From contig NZ_BNCL01000002.1 in NCBI RefSeq assembly GCF_014656455.1, positions 344,261-408,260 of the forward strand: a stretch of DNA of 64,000 nt. The letters run 5' to 3'. How positions within the stretch are numbered: position 1 is the first letter of the stretch; each line of letters starts with the position of its first letter. A program made the translations under genes and the position numbers. The notes under the pieces are model-generated. The model searched no databases, was not told the origin of the DNA, and saw only the letters and a list, made by a program, of their open reading frames with translations. Shown here piece after piece: positions 36,619-46,757 of this stretch. The stretch is from Paracoccus aerius (GTDB lineage: Bacteria; Pseudomonadota; Alphaproteobacteria; Rhodobacterales; Rhodobacteraceae).

Positions 36619-37131
36619 ATGAGTTCCAGCGAACGGCAGAATGCCGGATCGATCCCCCGTCCCATCGCCCGGACGCAGTCGATGTTTCACCGCGTCCTGC
36701 GGGCCAACCCCTTCGAGGTGCGCCAGGCCCTGCGCGACCTGCGGGCCCGCTTTGCACCCGCGGTCAGCGCGGACGCGATGGGCCGGCTGGAACTGGTCCT
36801 GGCCGAGGTGATGAACAATGTCAGCGAACATGCGGGCGACCTGTGCGCCCAAAAGCCTGCGCCGCGCGCCATGCACCTTTGCGTGGTGATGAATGACGCA
36901 GGCCTTTCCTGCGCGATCACCGATGACGGCGGAACGCTGCCCGCCGATTGCCTGCTGCCGCGCAACCTGCCGGCGCTGGATCCGCTGGATCTTCCGGAAG
37001 GTGGCTTCGGCTGGTGCCTGATCCAGGGCCTGACGCAGTCGCTATGCTATTACCGAGAGGATCAGCGCAACTGCCTGGCCTTCACCGTCCCCTTCAATCC
37101 CGGTCAGTTCAGCGGGCCCATCAGCGGATAG
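36619..37131 (+). CDS. Anti-sigma factor / serine kinase (RsbW-like, GHKL ATPase)
   Basis: 170-residue GHKL-fold ATPase. The N box is LVLAEVMNNVSEHAG (Glu63, Asn66/67, His71). The G1-type box ITDDGG and the G2-type region EGGFGWCLIQGL are also present, matching RsbW and SpoIIAB kinases rather than sensor kinases, since no dimerisation/phosphoacceptor domain precedes them. GGAG seven bases upstream sets the start. It should bind and phosphorylate the STAS protein encoded just before it. Its 3' end overlaps the convergent hspQ gene by 28 bases. Confidence 0.88.
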   Translation: MSSSERQNAGSIPRPIARTQSMFHRVLRANPFEVRQALRDLRARFAPAVSADAMGRLELVLAEVMNNVSEHAGDLCAQKPAPRAMHLCVVMNDAGLSCAITDDGGTLPADCLLPRNLPALDPLDLPEGGFGWCLIQGLTQSLCYYREDQRNCLAFTVPFNPGQFSGPISG

Positions 37132-37442
37132 CGCCCATCCTCGAAATCGCCGAACATCTCGTAGACATCGGGATGGTCCAGGGGCTCTCCTGAATGATCG
37201 GGCACCAGGTTCTGTTCGGACACATAGGCCACGTAATAGGTGGCCTCGGTCTCGGCATACAGGTGATAGAAGGGCTGGTCCTTGGCCGGGCGCACATCCT
37301 CAGGGATGGAATCATACCATTCCTGGGTATTGGCAAATTCGGGATCGACATCGAAGATCACCCCGCGGAAAGGCCGGTTCCGGTGGCGAACCACCTGGCC
37401 CAAGCCGTATTTGGCGATGCGATTCTGTCCTTGCATGGTCAT
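37104..37442 (-). CDS. hspQ: Heat shock protein HspQ (hemimethylated-DNA-binding-like)
   Basis: 112-residue protein of the HspQ/YccV family. Diagnostic blocks are KYGLGQVVRHRNRPFRGVIFDVDPEF and KDQPFYHLYAETEATYYVAYVSEQNL. In enterobacteria HspQ is a heat-induced specificity enhancer of the Lon protease, and related sequences were described as binding hemimethylated oriC DNA; which applies here is not known. GGAACATCC precedes the ATG, and a second ATG two codons later is possible. It is convergent with the RsbW-like gene and overlaps its last 28 bases. Confidence 0.9.
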   Translation of the reverse strand: MTMQGQNRIAKYGLGQVVRHRNRPFRGVIFDVDPEFANTQEWYDSIPEDVRPAKDQPFYHLYAETEATYYVAYVSEQNLVPDHSGEPLDHPDVYEMFGDFEDGRYPLMGPLN

Positions 37443-37560
37443 GGATGTTCCATAGGCTTCGGGGCCGGTCTGACGGGCGTTTTAATCCCCCAAGCCGATT
37501 CTGTCCATCGGATCGCCAGCATTTGCACGATTCCCTGGGGCAGGACCGCCACAGGCGCGG

Positions 37561-38016
37561 CTATCGGGCGGCGGCGTCCTCGGGCAGCAGCGGCACCGTA
37601 GACATCGACATCTTGGCCGATCCCTCGCTCAGCTCGCTTGCATGGGCCAGATAGACCAGGACCTTGTTCCGGTCGTCGTAGATGCGTTTGACGCGCAACG
37701 ACTTGAAAAGAAGGGACCGGCCTTCGCTGAAAACGTCGTCAGGCCGGCCGGGGCTCAGGCGGCTGACATCCACGGGCCCGGTGCGGGCGCATTCGATCGC
37801 GCTGTTCGACGGATCCTCGAACCAGTTGCCCTGGCTCAACCTGTCCAGGACCGAGCGTTCGAAATAAGCCAGGTGGCAGGTTACCCCGCCCACGTCGGGG
37901 TCGGGAATTGCCTCGATGACGATGTCGTTGCCCACCCAGTCGACGCCCACCTGGGCAATCTCCTCGGCCTGTGCCAGGGCGGGCAGCATCATCAGCGCGG
38001 CGGCAATCAATCGCAT
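37561..38016 (-). CDS. creA: CreA family periplasmic protein
   Basis: 151-residue protein with a short Sec signal (MRLIAAALMMLPALAQA, cleavage near residue 17). The mature part has CreA blocks: VGNDIVIEAIPDPDVGGVTCHL and DPSNSAIECARTGPV, with two conserved cysteines that may form a disulfide. The family is widespread in proteobacteria, and its function is unknown. Its start overlaps the metallophosphatase stop by about ten bases, so the two genes are probably co-transcribed. Confidence 0.85.
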   Translation of the reverse strand: MRLIAAALMMLPALAQAEEIAQVGVDWVGNDIVIEAIPDPDVGGVTCHLAYFERSVLDRLSQGNWFEDPSNSAIECARTGPVDVSRLSPGRPDDVFSEGRSLLFKSLRVKRIYDDRNKVLVYLAHASELSEGSAKMSMSTVPLLPEDAAAR

Positions 38017-38744
38017 GGCAGCTTCTCCGGTTTCAGGGGGACGCGGCCGTCCTCGGTCAGCAGGTTCACCGCGTCTTTCTCAATGACCACCGCGCAAAGC
38101 GGCCGCCCATAGGCCGCCCCGCCATCGACATTCAGGCGGTTGCCGTAATGGGTCGCCGTCTGGATGGCGGTATGGCCATGCACGACCAGCGGGCCGTGAT
38201 CCACCGTGCTGGTCAGGAAATCCTGGCGGATCCAGACCAGATCGTCCTCCACCTGATCCTGCAGATCCACGCCAGGGCGGATGCCCGCATGGACGACCAG
38301 GGCCAGCGGATGCAGGAAATACAGCGGCAGCGACGCAAGATAGGTGACATGGGCGGCGGGCACCGCGCGTTTTGCCTGGGCCAGCATGTGCTGGGGCGAA
38401 AGCGTCGGATCGACGCCATAGGACCGCAGCGTCTCGGGCGCGCCGAGGCCAGAATGCAGCGTCCAGTGCAGCTTCGAGCTTAGCCCCGGATCAACCCAGT
38501 CCGGCTGCAGAAGATATTGCGGAAGGAAGCGGTCATGGTTGCCGCGGGTCACGATCCAGGGCCGCCCTTGGGCCTGTCCGGTCATCAGGTATTCCACGAC
38601 GCCCCGCGAATCGGGGCCGCGGTCGATCAGGTCGCCGACATGGGCAATCACCGCATCGCGCCCGCCGTCGCGGAAGATGCGGTCATGCGCAGCCTTCAAC
38701 TGGTCCAGATGCCCGTGGACATCGCCAATGACGTAAAGCCGCAT
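38007..38744 (-). CDS. Calcineurin-like metallophosphatase (serine/threonine phosphatase type)
   Basis: 245-residue phosphoesterase. The metal-site motifs are in the canonical order: GDVHGH (residues 7-12), GDLIDRGPDS, GNHD, and VHGHT near the C-terminus, as in PrpA/ApaH-like bacterial PPP enzymes. It may dephosphorylate phosphoproteins or hydrolyse dinucleoside tetraphosphates; length and motifs favour the protein-phosphatase-like branch. MRLYVIGDVHG is preferred as the start; an extension of 24 codons would run into the hairpin downstream of serA. It precedes creA on the same strand. Confidence 0.88.
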   Translation of the reverse strand: MRLYVIGDVHGHLDQLKAAHDRIFRDGGRDAVIAHVGDLIDRGPDSRGVVEYLMTGQAQGRPWIVTRGNHDRFLPQYLLQPDWVDPGLSSKLHWTLHSGLGAPETLRSYGVDPTLSPQHMLAQAKRAVPAAHVTYLASLPLYFLHPLALVVHAGIRPGVDLQDQVEDDLVWIRQDFLTSTVDHGPLVVHGHTAIQTATHYGNRLNVDGGAAYGRPLCAVVIEKDAVNLLTEDGRVPLKPEKLPCD

Positions 38745-38781
38745 CCCCGCCCCGCTTAATTCCGCGGCAACGGAAGGCCGC

Positions 38782-38800
38782 GCCCCCTGCGTAAGGGGGC
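38782..38800 (-). terminator. Hairpin between serA and the metallophosphatase gene
   Basis: GCCCCCT / AGGGGGC with a 5-base loop lies 13 bases after the serA stop. No U-tract follows on either strand, so it may be a weak terminator or an mRNA 3'-end stabiliser. Confidence 0.5.
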
Positions 38801-38812
38801 ACGGCGGGATCG

Positions 38813-40402
38813 TCAAACCTCGAACTGCAGGCGGCGGGCCTGCAGGAACTTGCCGGTGTTCTGCAGCGTGGCCAGGGCCTCGTCGCTGATCGGCTCGTCC
38901 AGGTACAGGATCGCGATGGCATCGTTACCCTGGGCCGAGCGGCCAAGCGTGAAGTTCGCGATGTTCACGCCCAGATCGCCCAAGGTCATCCCCAGGGCGC
39001 CGATCACGCCGGGCACGTCCTTGTTGCGGGTGTAGAGCATGTGCTGCCCGACCTCGGCATCGATGTTGATGCCGCGGATCTGGATGAAGCGCGGCTTGCC
39101 GTCGCTGAAGACGGTGCCTGCGATGGACCGTTCGCGCGTGTCGGTGACGACGGTCAGCTTGATATAGCCCTCGAAGACACCCGCCTTGTCCTGGGTGGTG
39201 GTGGCCACCTGCACGCCGCGTTCCTTGGCCATCACCGGGGCGGATACCATGTTCACGTCCGGGTTCGTGGCCTTCATCACGCCCGCGATCACCGCCGCGT
39301 TCAGCGCGTTCAGGTTCATGGTCGCCGCAACGCCGTCATACAGCACGTTGATGGCCTTGATCGGCTCGTCCGTCATCTGGCCCACGAAGGCGCCCAGATG
39401 GCCGGCCAGCTTGATCCACGGCCCCATGACCGCAGCCTCCTCGGCCGTGACCGAGGGCATGTTCAGCGCGTTCTGCACCGCGCCTGTCAGCAGGTAATCC
39501 GACATCTGCTCGGCCACCTGCAGGGCCACGTTCTCCTGCGCCTCGGTGGTGGATGCGCCCAGATGCGGGGTGACGACCACGTTGGGCAGGTTGAACAGCG
39601 GGCTTTCCGTCGCAGGCTCGACCGCGAAGACGTCAAAGGCAGCCCCGGCGACGCGGCCTTCCTTTAGCGCCTCGGCCAGGGCCTCCTCATCGACCAGACC
39701 GCCGCGGGCGCAGTTGATGATGCGCACGCCCGGTTTCAGCTTGGCGATGGCCTCGCGCGACAGGATGTTCTTCGTCTTCTCGGTCAAGGGCACGTGGAAG
39801 GTGATGAAGTCCGACTTCGCAAGCAGATCGTCCAGTTCGACCTTGGTGACGCCGATCTCCTTGGCGCGCTCGGGCGACAGGAAGGGATCATAGGCCAGCA
39901 CCTTCATGTGCAGCCCCAGGGCGCGGTCGATGACGATGGACCCGATATTGCCCGCGCCGATCACGCCCAGGGTCTTGTTGAACAGCTCGACCCCCATGAA
40001 GCGGTTCTTTTCCCATTTCCCGGCATGGGTCGATGCACTGGCCTCTGGCAACTGCCGGGCCACGGCGAACATCATGGCGATGGCATGTTCGGCGGTGGTG
40101 ACGCTGTTGCCGAAAGGCGTGTTCATCACGATCACGCCCTTCTTCGACGCCGCCGGGATATCGACGTTGTCCACCCCGATCCCGGCCCGGCCGATCACCT
40201 TGAGGTTCGTGGCGTTCTGCAGCAGCTTTTCGGTGACCTTGGTCGCCGACCGGATCGCAAGCCCGTCATACTGACCGATCACCTCGGCCAGCTTTTCCTT
40301 GTCCTTGCCCAGATCGGGCAGGTAATCGACCTCGACTCCGCGGTCGCGGAAGATCTGGACGGCGGTTTCCGACAGCTTGTCGGACACAAGAACCTTTGGC
40401 AT
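38813..40402 (-). CDS. serA: D-3-phosphoglycerate dehydrogenase
   Basis: 529-residue long-form SerA, first enzyme of serine biosynthesis, oxidising 3-phosphoglycerate with NAD. The NAD-binding Rossmann loop is VIGAGNIGSIV near residue 145. The catalytic Arg/Glu/His region is seen in INCARGGLVDEEAL and TPHLGASTTEAQEN. An intervening allosteric-substrate-binding domain and a C-terminal ACT domain (MLYTRNKDVPGVIGALGMTLGDLG) follow. The ACT domain suggests control by serine or another ligand. It follows serC on the same strand; a copy of a dispersed hairpin repeat lies in the gap. Confidence 0.97.
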   Translation of the reverse strand: MPKVLVSDKLSETAVQIFRDRGVEVDYLPDLGKDKEKLAEVIGQYDGLAIRSATKVTEKLLQNATNLKVIGRAGIGVDNVDIPAASKKGVIVMNTPFGNSVTTAEHAIAMMFAVARQLPEASASTHAGKWEKNRFMGVELFNKTLGVIGAGNIGSIVIDRALGLHMKVLAYDPFLSPERAKEIGVTKVELDDLLAKSDFITFHVPLTEKTKNILSREAIAKLKPGVRIINCARGGLVDEEALAEALKEGRVAGAAFDVFAVEPATESPLFNLPNVVVTPHLGASTTEAQENVALQVAEQMSDYLLTGAVQNALNMPSVTAEEAAVMGPWIKLAGHLGAFVGQMTDEPIKAINVLYDGVAATMNLNALNAAVIAGVMKATNPDVNMVSAPVMAKERGVQVATTTQDKAGVFEGYIKLTVVTDTRERSIAGTVFSDGKPRFIQIRGINIDAEVGQHMLYTRNKDVPGVIGALGMTLGDLGVNIANFTLGRSAQGNDAIAILYLDEPISDEALATLQNTGKFLQARRLQFEV

Positions 40403-40436
40403 GTCAGTTTATCCTTTTCATGCGGCACCCTTCACC

Positions 40437-40502
40437 CGGGGGCGCTGTTCATCTTCTGTGTGGAAATATCCTGTAGAGGGTCCGGGGGACGCACAGTCCC
40501 CC
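40437..40502 (-). repeat. Dispersed hairpin repeat, copy A (serC-serA gap)
   Basis: On the minus strand a GGGGG...CCCCC hairpin is followed by the tail CAGGATATTT and, after a short variable stretch, AGAAGATGAA. The same architecture occurs at 48468-48517 (plus strand) and 55997-56047 (minus strand). This copy starts a few bases past the serC stop. Confidence 0.7.
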
Positions 40503-40510
40503 GGCTTCGC

Positions 40511-41659
<1,149 letters not shown>

Positions 41660-41730
41660 GCTAGCCTTCCAGCTATGAAGCCCTTCGTTGGGGAAGGGTG
41701 TCCCGCCGCCGGAGATACGCGGGACCGATC
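41660..41730 (-). ncRNA. serC leader RNA motif (two tandem hairpins)
   Basis: In the 87-base gap before serC the minus strand folds into two hairpins. The first is GTCCCGC / GCGGGAC (41725-41719 with 41706-41700). The second is CCCTTC / GAAGGG (41698-41693 with 41686-41681). The serC ribosome site follows the second. This position and layout match the serC leader motif described in alphaproteobacteria by comparative genomics. The ligand or mechanism is not established. The match is from memory and structure, not a covariance search. Confidence 0.7.
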
Positions 41731-41746
41731 CATTTCGCAAGAAGAA

Positions 41747-42400
41747 TCAGCCGTAGTCGCGCGCCCCGAAGATGGCGGAACCGACGCGGATATGGGTCGC
41801 GCCCTCGGCGATGGCGGTTTTGAAATCCGCGCTCATGCCCATGGACAGGTTGGGCAGGCCGTGGTCCTGCGCCAAGGCGCGCAGCAGGCGGAAATGGGGC
41901 AGGGGATCCTGGTCCTCGGGCGGGATGCACATCAGGCCCTGCGGCGACAGGCCCAGGTCGCGACATGACGACAGGAAGACCGGCAGTTCGTCGGCCAGGA
42001 TGCCGGCCTTCTGCGGCTCGTCCCCGGTATTGACCTGGATGAACAGCTCCGGGCTGCGGCCCTGCTGTCCGACCTGCTGCGCCAGCTTGCGGGCCAGGCT
42101 CATGCGGTCCAGCGTGTGGATGGCATCGAACAGTTCCACCGCCGCGCGGGCCTTGTTCGACTGCAGCGGACCGATCATGTGCAGTACGACGCCGGGGTAG
42201 CGGGCGCGCCAGCCGGGCCATTTGCCCTGCGCCTCCTGCACGTAATTCTCGCCAAAGACGCGATGCCCGGCATCCAGCACGGCGGTCACCCGCCCTTCCG
42301 GCTGCACCTTGCTGACGGCGATCAGCGTGACGCTGCCAGGCGCGCGCCCCGCCTGTTCCTCGGCCGCGCTGATGCGGCGCTTGATGTCATCCAGTCCCAT
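41747..42400 (-). CDS. yggS: YggS-family pyridoxal-phosphate-binding protein
   Basis: 217-residue PLP-homeostasis protein (YggS/PROSC family). The PLP-binding Lys31 is in LIAVSKVQP. Family blocks FGENYVQEAQGK, HMIGPLQSNKAR and LSMGMSADFKTAI, and the C-terminal IRVGSAIFGAR, which grips the phosphate, are present. It has no known enzymatic reaction and buffers free PLP, affecting amino-acid metabolism. The start at MGLDD fits the family; a TTG five codons earlier is possible. serC, a PLP enzyme, lies downstream on the same strand beyond its leader. Confidence 0.92.
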   Translation of the reverse strand: MGLDDIKRRISAAEEQAGRAPGSVTLIAVSKVQPEGRVTAVLDAGHRVFGENYVQEAQGKWPGWRARYPGVVLHMIGPLQSNKARAAVELFDAIHTLDRMSLARKLAQQVGQQGRSPELFIQVNTGDEPQKAGILADELPVFLSSCRDLGLSPQGLMCIPPEDQDPLPHFRLLRALAQDHGLPNLSMGMSADFKTAIAEGATHIRVGSAIFGARDYG

Positions 42401-42411
42401 GACGCGACATG

Positions 42412-42447
42412 ACAAAAAGAAAAGAGCGGGCGCAAGGCCCGCTCTTT
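42412..42447 (-). terminator. Rho-independent terminator of the porin gene
   Basis: An 11-bp perfect stem (AAAGAGCGGGC / GCCCGCTCTTT) with loop CTTGC is followed on the minus strand by TCTTTTTG. It lies 24 bases past the porin stop and is the clearest intrinsic terminator in the window. Its tail overlaps the region just before yggS. Confidence 0.9.
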
Positions 42448-42470
42448 CAGTTTGACGTCCGATCCGGGGA

Positions 42471-43412
42471 TCAGAAGTCGAAGCGCACGCCCATGTCGGC
42501 GGTCACGTTTTCGCTGTAGTCGCGGTGCAGCGAGGCGCCCAGACGAGCACCGCCCAGATCGTAGTTGACGCCGATACCGAACGCGTTGTCGGTTTCGTTG
42601 TCGTCCTGGTCGTTGTTGGCGATGTAGGCTTCGATGTTGGTCAGGCCATCGGCCAGCGTGTAGTCGCCATAGAGGGCGATCGAGTTGCCTACGTCAACGA
42701 TCGAGTCGTTGCTGGCATCGACGTAGTTCAGGCCGATGCGGGCATTCTCCATGACCGCATAGCGGGCGCCGATGAAGAAAATGTCGTTATCTTCGATGCC
42801 GGCACCGTCGGTGACATAGGCAGCCGACAGCTCCAGACGCTCGTTCCAGGTATAGTCGACGGCGAGGCTGAATTCCTCGTTGTCGCCCACGAACGACGAG
42901 GAGTCGGTCTGGTCGGGATCGACATAGGATGCGCGCAGAGTCGCACCAGCGATCGAGTACTTGGCGGCAACGCCCAAGCGGCCAGCGTTGTCATAAGCAT
43001 CCGAGTCATAGGCGAAGAAAGCGCCCTGCAGGAAGCCGACCTGGCGGTCATACGAACCCAGTTCGTTTGCATAGAGCAGGCCAGCCGAGTCGAAGGCGGT
43101 GTCGACGTTACCGACTTCAACGGTCAGGCCGCTGGAGGTCACGTAGAGTTTGCCGGCGTTCAGCTTGCCGTTGTCGTCCTGGTTCTGGTCCCACTGGATG
43201 CGGAAACGAGCACCGAAGTCCACGCCCTGGTCGGTCGAGGTCGCGGCGTCGATGTTCATCCGCAGACGCGAGATGACCTGCGTTTCGTTCTCGTCCGTGT
43301 CGTTTTCGTAATAGATCACGCCGGTCCGGCCGTAGCCCGAGATGGTCACGTCGGCAGCGGCGACACCGGCGGTCAGCACCAGTGCGGTGGAGGCGATAAG
43401 AGCCTTTTTCAT
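42471..43412 (-). CDS. Outer-membrane porin (Rhodobacter type)
   Basis: 313-residue outer-membrane beta-barrel protein. Residues 1-20 form a Sec signal (MKKALIASTALVLTAGVAAA). The mature chain opens with DVTISGYGRTGVIYY, has alternating amphipathic strands rich in Asp and Asn loops, and ends in the aromatic MGVRFDF, the C-terminal Phe signal for outer-membrane assembly. The acidic loops suggest cation preference, which is inference. GAGGGAA seven bases upstream marks the start, and a strong terminator follows. The gene is monocistronic. The 255-base gap to the DUF3576 gene must hold promoters for both, but no convincing -35/-10 was seen. Confidence 0.93.
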   Translation of the reverse strand: MKKALIASTALVLTAGVAAADVTISGYGRTGVIYYENDTDENETQVISRLRMNIDAATSTDQGVDFGARFRIQWDQNQDDNGKLNAGKLYVTSSGLTVEVGNVDTAFDSAGLLYANELGSYDRQVGFLQGAFFAYDSDAYDNAGRLGVAAKYSIAGATLRASYVDPDQTDSSSFVGDNEEFSLAVDYTWNERLELSAAYVTDGAGIEDNDIFFIGARYAVMENARIGLNYVDASNDSIVDVGNSIALYGDYTLADGLTNIEAYIANNDQDDNETDNAFGIGVNYDLGGARLGASLHRDYSENVTADMGVRFDF

Positions 43413-43667
43413 GTCAAGTTCCCTCTTGTCTCTCTGATGCCCAAACCGGCATTACCGCCTTGGGTATGCAGCTTGTTTCCCCTGTCCGCAGCCACGATGC
43501 AACGGAATCGCGCGGCTGCCCAAGCCGCGGCGGATCCTGTGATGCACAAGGGCCACACCTTTCTGTGATCCACTCCCGCAGCCCGGGCCGGTGCGCGGTC
43601 CAAGGCGCTTGTCGGGCGGGGGCTTTCCGCGCTAAAGCGTGGCCTGACGCGAAAAACGGGGGACCGC

Positions 43668-44141
43668 ATGAAAATCGCACGCGCCGCGCGCCTGATGATC
43701 GCAGCAGGGCTTTGCGCCGGACTGGCTGCCTGCGGCGGCGGGGGGCGGAACGCCGGGCCGACCGACAGCCCCGACATGCGCCCCGAGGTTCGCCGCACCA
43801 CTATCTGGGAGGTGTTCGACCGGTCCGAGAACCCCAACACCGCGGTTGGCGTGAACAAGTATCTGTGGAATGCCAGCCTGGAAGTGCTGAACTTCCTGCC
43901 GGTCCAGACCGTCGATCCGTTCACGGGGGTGATCCAGACGGGCTACGGCACCCCTCCGGGGGGCGGCCGGTCCTATCGGGCCACGATCAAGATCGCCGAT
44001 CCGGCACTTGACGCGCGCAGCCTCAAGCTGTCGCTTCAGGGTCCGGGCGGCGCTGCGGTGGAACCCGGCACCGTTCGCGCGGTGGAAGATGCGATCCTGA
44101 CCCGCGCCCGCCAGTTGCGCATCCAGGACGGGCGGCTGTAG
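43668..44141 (+). CDS. DUF3576 lipoprotein
   Basis: 157-residue predicted lipoprotein. The signal and lipobox are seen in MIAAGLCAGLAACGGGG, with Cys24 as the lipidation site. The mature part has the DUF3576 blocks TIWEVFDRSENPNTAVGVNKYLWNASLEVLNFLPV and DPFTGVIQTGYGTPPG. The family occurs in alphaproteobacteria and has no known function. In many members of the group it precedes leuS and lptE, as here, so a role in the cell envelope is plausible. Confidence 0.85.
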   Translation: MKIARAARLMIAAGLCAGLAACGGGGRNAGPTDSPDMRPEVRRTTIWEVFDRSENPNTAVGVNKYLWNASLEVLNFLPVQTVDPFTGVIQTGYGTPPGGGRSYRATIKIADPALDARSLKLSLQGPGGAAVEPGTVRAVEDAILTRARQLRIQDGRL

Positions 44142-44219
44142 GGGCAGGCAGCGCCCACTGGACCCGCCAAGTCGCGCCGTATAAACCCGGCGCGACGAAT
44201 GACGCCAAAGGTCCGCACG

Positions 44220-46757
44220 ATGCCCTATGATCCCTCCAGCACTGAATCCCGGTGGCAGCAGGCCTGGGCCGATGCCGGCAGCTTCGTCGCCACGCGCGAC
44301 AGCCGGCCCAAGTATTACGTGCTGGAGATGTTCCCCTATCCGTCCGGGCGCATCCACATGGGCCATGTGCGCAACTACACGATGGGCGACGTGGTGGCCC
44401 GCTTCAAGCGAGCGCAGGGGTTCAGCGTCCTGCACCCTATGGGCTGGGATGCCTTCGGGATGCCGGCCGAAAACGCCGCGATGGAACAGGGCGGCCATCC
44501 GCGCGACTGGACCTATGCCAATATCGCCACCATGCGCGACCAGTTGCGCCCGCTGGGCCTGTCCATCGACTGGTCCCGCGAATTCGCCACCTGCGACGAC
44601 GATTACGTCCACCAGCAGCAGGCGATGTTCCTGGACATGCTGGAGGCGGGGCTGATCACCCGCAAGTCGGCCCAGGTGAACTGGGATCCAGTCGACATGA
44701 CCGTTCTGGCCAATGAACAGGTCATCGACGGCAAAGGCTGGCGGTCGGGCGCCGCGGTGGAACGGCGCGAGCTGACGCAATGGTTCTTCAAGATCTCGGA
44801 CTATTCCGATGAGCTGCTGGCCGCATTGGACGGGTTGACCGGCTGGCCGGAAAAGGTCCGGCTAATGCAGTCGAACTGGATCGGCAAGTCGCGCGGGTTG
44901 CAGTTCCGGTTCGAAACCGTGGACGCCCCCGAGGATTTCCCCGCGATCGAGGTCTATACGACCCGCCCCGACACGCTGATGGGCGCCAGCTTCGTCGCCC
45001 TGTCGCCCGATCACCCGCTGGTCAAGGATCTGGCCGCCGCCGACCCGAAGGTTGCCGCCTTTGTCGAGGAATGCCGCCGCATCGGCACGACCGAGGAAGC
45101 CATCGAGACCGCGCCCAAGCTGGGGCTTGATACCGGCCTGACCGTGCGGCACCCGTTGGACGCGGACTGGCAGCTGCCGATCTGGATCGCGAACTTCGTG
45201 CTGATGGACTATGGCACCGGCGCGATCTTCGGGTCGCCCGCGCATGACGAACGCGACCATGAATTCGCCACGAAATACGGGCTGCCGATCCGCGCGACCT
45301 TTGGCGAGCGCGGCATGTCGCTGGACCAGGCCGATGCCATGGTCTCCAAGGCGCCCTATGTGCCGCTGAAATCGGAAACTGTCACCTATGTCCGCGGCTT
45401 CAGCGGCGCGGCGGACCAGACCGGAGAGGCCGCTGTGGACGCCGCCATCGCCCATGCCGAGGCAAACGGCTATGGCGAGGGCATGACCAAGTTCCGCCTG
45501 CGCGACTGGGGCATCTCGCGCCAACGCTATTGGGGCTGCCCAATTCCTGTCCTGCATTGCGAGAAATGCGGCACGGTCCCCGAGGCGAAGCAGAACCTGC
45601 CCGTCCTGCTGCCCCAGGACGTGACCTTCGACGTGCCGGGCAACCCGCTGGACCGCCACCCGACCTGGCGGCAGGCGACCTGTCCCCAATGCGGAGGCGC
45701 GGCGCGGCGCGAGACGGACACGATGGACACCTTCGTCGATTCGTCCTGGTATTACGCGCGCTTCACCAGCCCCCATGCGGCGACGCCGACGGATCGGGCC
45801 GATGCCGATTACTGGATGAACGTGGACCAGTATATCGGCGGGATCGAGCACGCGATCCTGCACCTGCTTTATTCGCGCTTCTTCGCCCGGGCGATGGTCA
45901 AGACGGGGCATCTGCCTGAAAGCGCGAAGGAGCCGTTCGACGCGCTGTTCACGCAAGGCATGGTCACGCACGAGATCTACAAGACCAGCGACGAGAGGGG
46001 CCGTCCGGTCTATCACCTGCCCGAGGACGTGACCGACGGCAAGCTTGCCGATGGGACCGAGGTCGAGGTCATCCCCTCGGCCAAGATGTCCAAATCCAAG
46101 AAGAACGTCGTCGATCCGGTTAACATCGTGCAGTCCTTCGGAGCCGATACCGCGCGCTGGTTCATGCTGTCCGACAGCCCGCCCGAACGCGACGTGGAAT
46201 GGACCTCGGCCGGGGCCGAGGCCGCCAACAAGTTCCTGGCCCGCGTCTGGCGCCTGGCCGACGAGGCGGGCGAGGACGCCGAGGATCCCGACCTGACCCG
46301 TGCGGCGCATCGCGCGATCAACGACGTGACCAAGGCCATCGAGGGCTTCGCCTTCAACAAGGCGGTCGCCAAGATCTATGAGCTGGCGAATGCCGTGGGC
46401 AAATCGAAGGCCGGGGGCGGATCGCGCCGGGCGGTGCTGCGGATTATGGCGCAACTGATGGGGCCGATGGTGCCGCACCTGGCCGAGGATGTCTGGTCCA
46501 TGGCGGGCGGGCAGGGCCTTCTGGTCGATGCGCCCTGGCCCAAGGCCGATCCGGCGATGCTGGAGGATGACACCGTCACCCTGCCGATCCAGATCAACGG
46601 CAAGCGCCGGGCCGAGATTTCGGTCGCCAAGGACATGCCCAAGGACCAGATCGAGGCGATGGTGCTGGCCGACGAAACCGTGCGGCGCTTTCTGGAAGGC
46701 GCGGCGCCCAAGAAGCTGATCGTCGTGCCGGGGCGGATCGTCAATGTGGTCGCCTGA
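44220..46757 (+). CDS. leuS: Leucyl-tRNA synthetase
   Basis: Class I aminoacyl-tRNA synthetase, 845 residues. The HIGH-type motif is [15 protein letters not shown] and the KMSKS motif is [10 protein letters not shown]. The CP1 editing domain lies between them ([12 protein letters not shown] and the Asp-rich GSPAHDERD). [16 protein letters not shown] is taken as the start, with AAGG upstream; an ATG seven codons earlier is in frame but lacks a ribosome site. Its stop lies 14 bases inside the following lptE gene, which indicates translational coupling. Confidence 0.97.
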   Translation: MPYDPSSTESRWQQAWADAGSFVATRDSRPKYYVLEMFPYPSGRIHMGHVRNYTMGDVVARFKRAQGFSVLHPMGWDAFGMPAENAAMEQGGHPRDWTYANIATMRDQLRPLGLSIDWSREFATCDDDYVHQQQAMFLDMLEAGLITRKSAQVNWDPVDMTVLANEQVIDGKGWRSGAAVERRELTQWFFKISDYSDELLAALDGLTGWPEKVRLMQSNWIGKSRGLQFRFETVDAPEDFPAIEVYTTRPDTLMGASFVALSPDHPLVKDLAAADPKVAAFVEECRRIGTTEEAIETAPKLGLDTGLTVRHPLDADWQLPIWIANFVLMDYGTGAIFGSPAHDERDHEFATKYGLPIRATFGERGMSLDQADAMVSKAPYVPLKSETVTYVRGFSGAADQTGEAAVDAAIAHAEANGYGEGMTKFRLRDWGISRQRYWGCPIPVLHCEKCGTVPEAKQNLPVLLPQDVTFDVPGNPLDRHPTWRQATCPQCGGAARRETDTMDTFVDSSWYYARFTSPHAATPTDRADADYWMNVDQYIGGIEHAILHLLYSRFFARAMVKTGHLPESAKEPFDALFTQGMVTHEIYKTSDERGRPVYHLPEDVTDGKLADGTEVEVIPSAKMSKSKKNVVDPVNIVQSFGADTARWFMLSDSPPERDVEWTSAGAEAANKFLARVWRLADEAGEDAEDPDLTRAAHRAINDVTKAIEGFAFNKAVAKIYELANAVGKSKAGGGSRRAVLRIMAQLMGPMVPHLAEDVWSMAGGQGLLVDAPWPKADPAMLEDDTVTLPIQINGKRRAEISVAKDMPKDQIEAMVLADETVRRFLEGAAPKKLIVVPGRIVNVVA

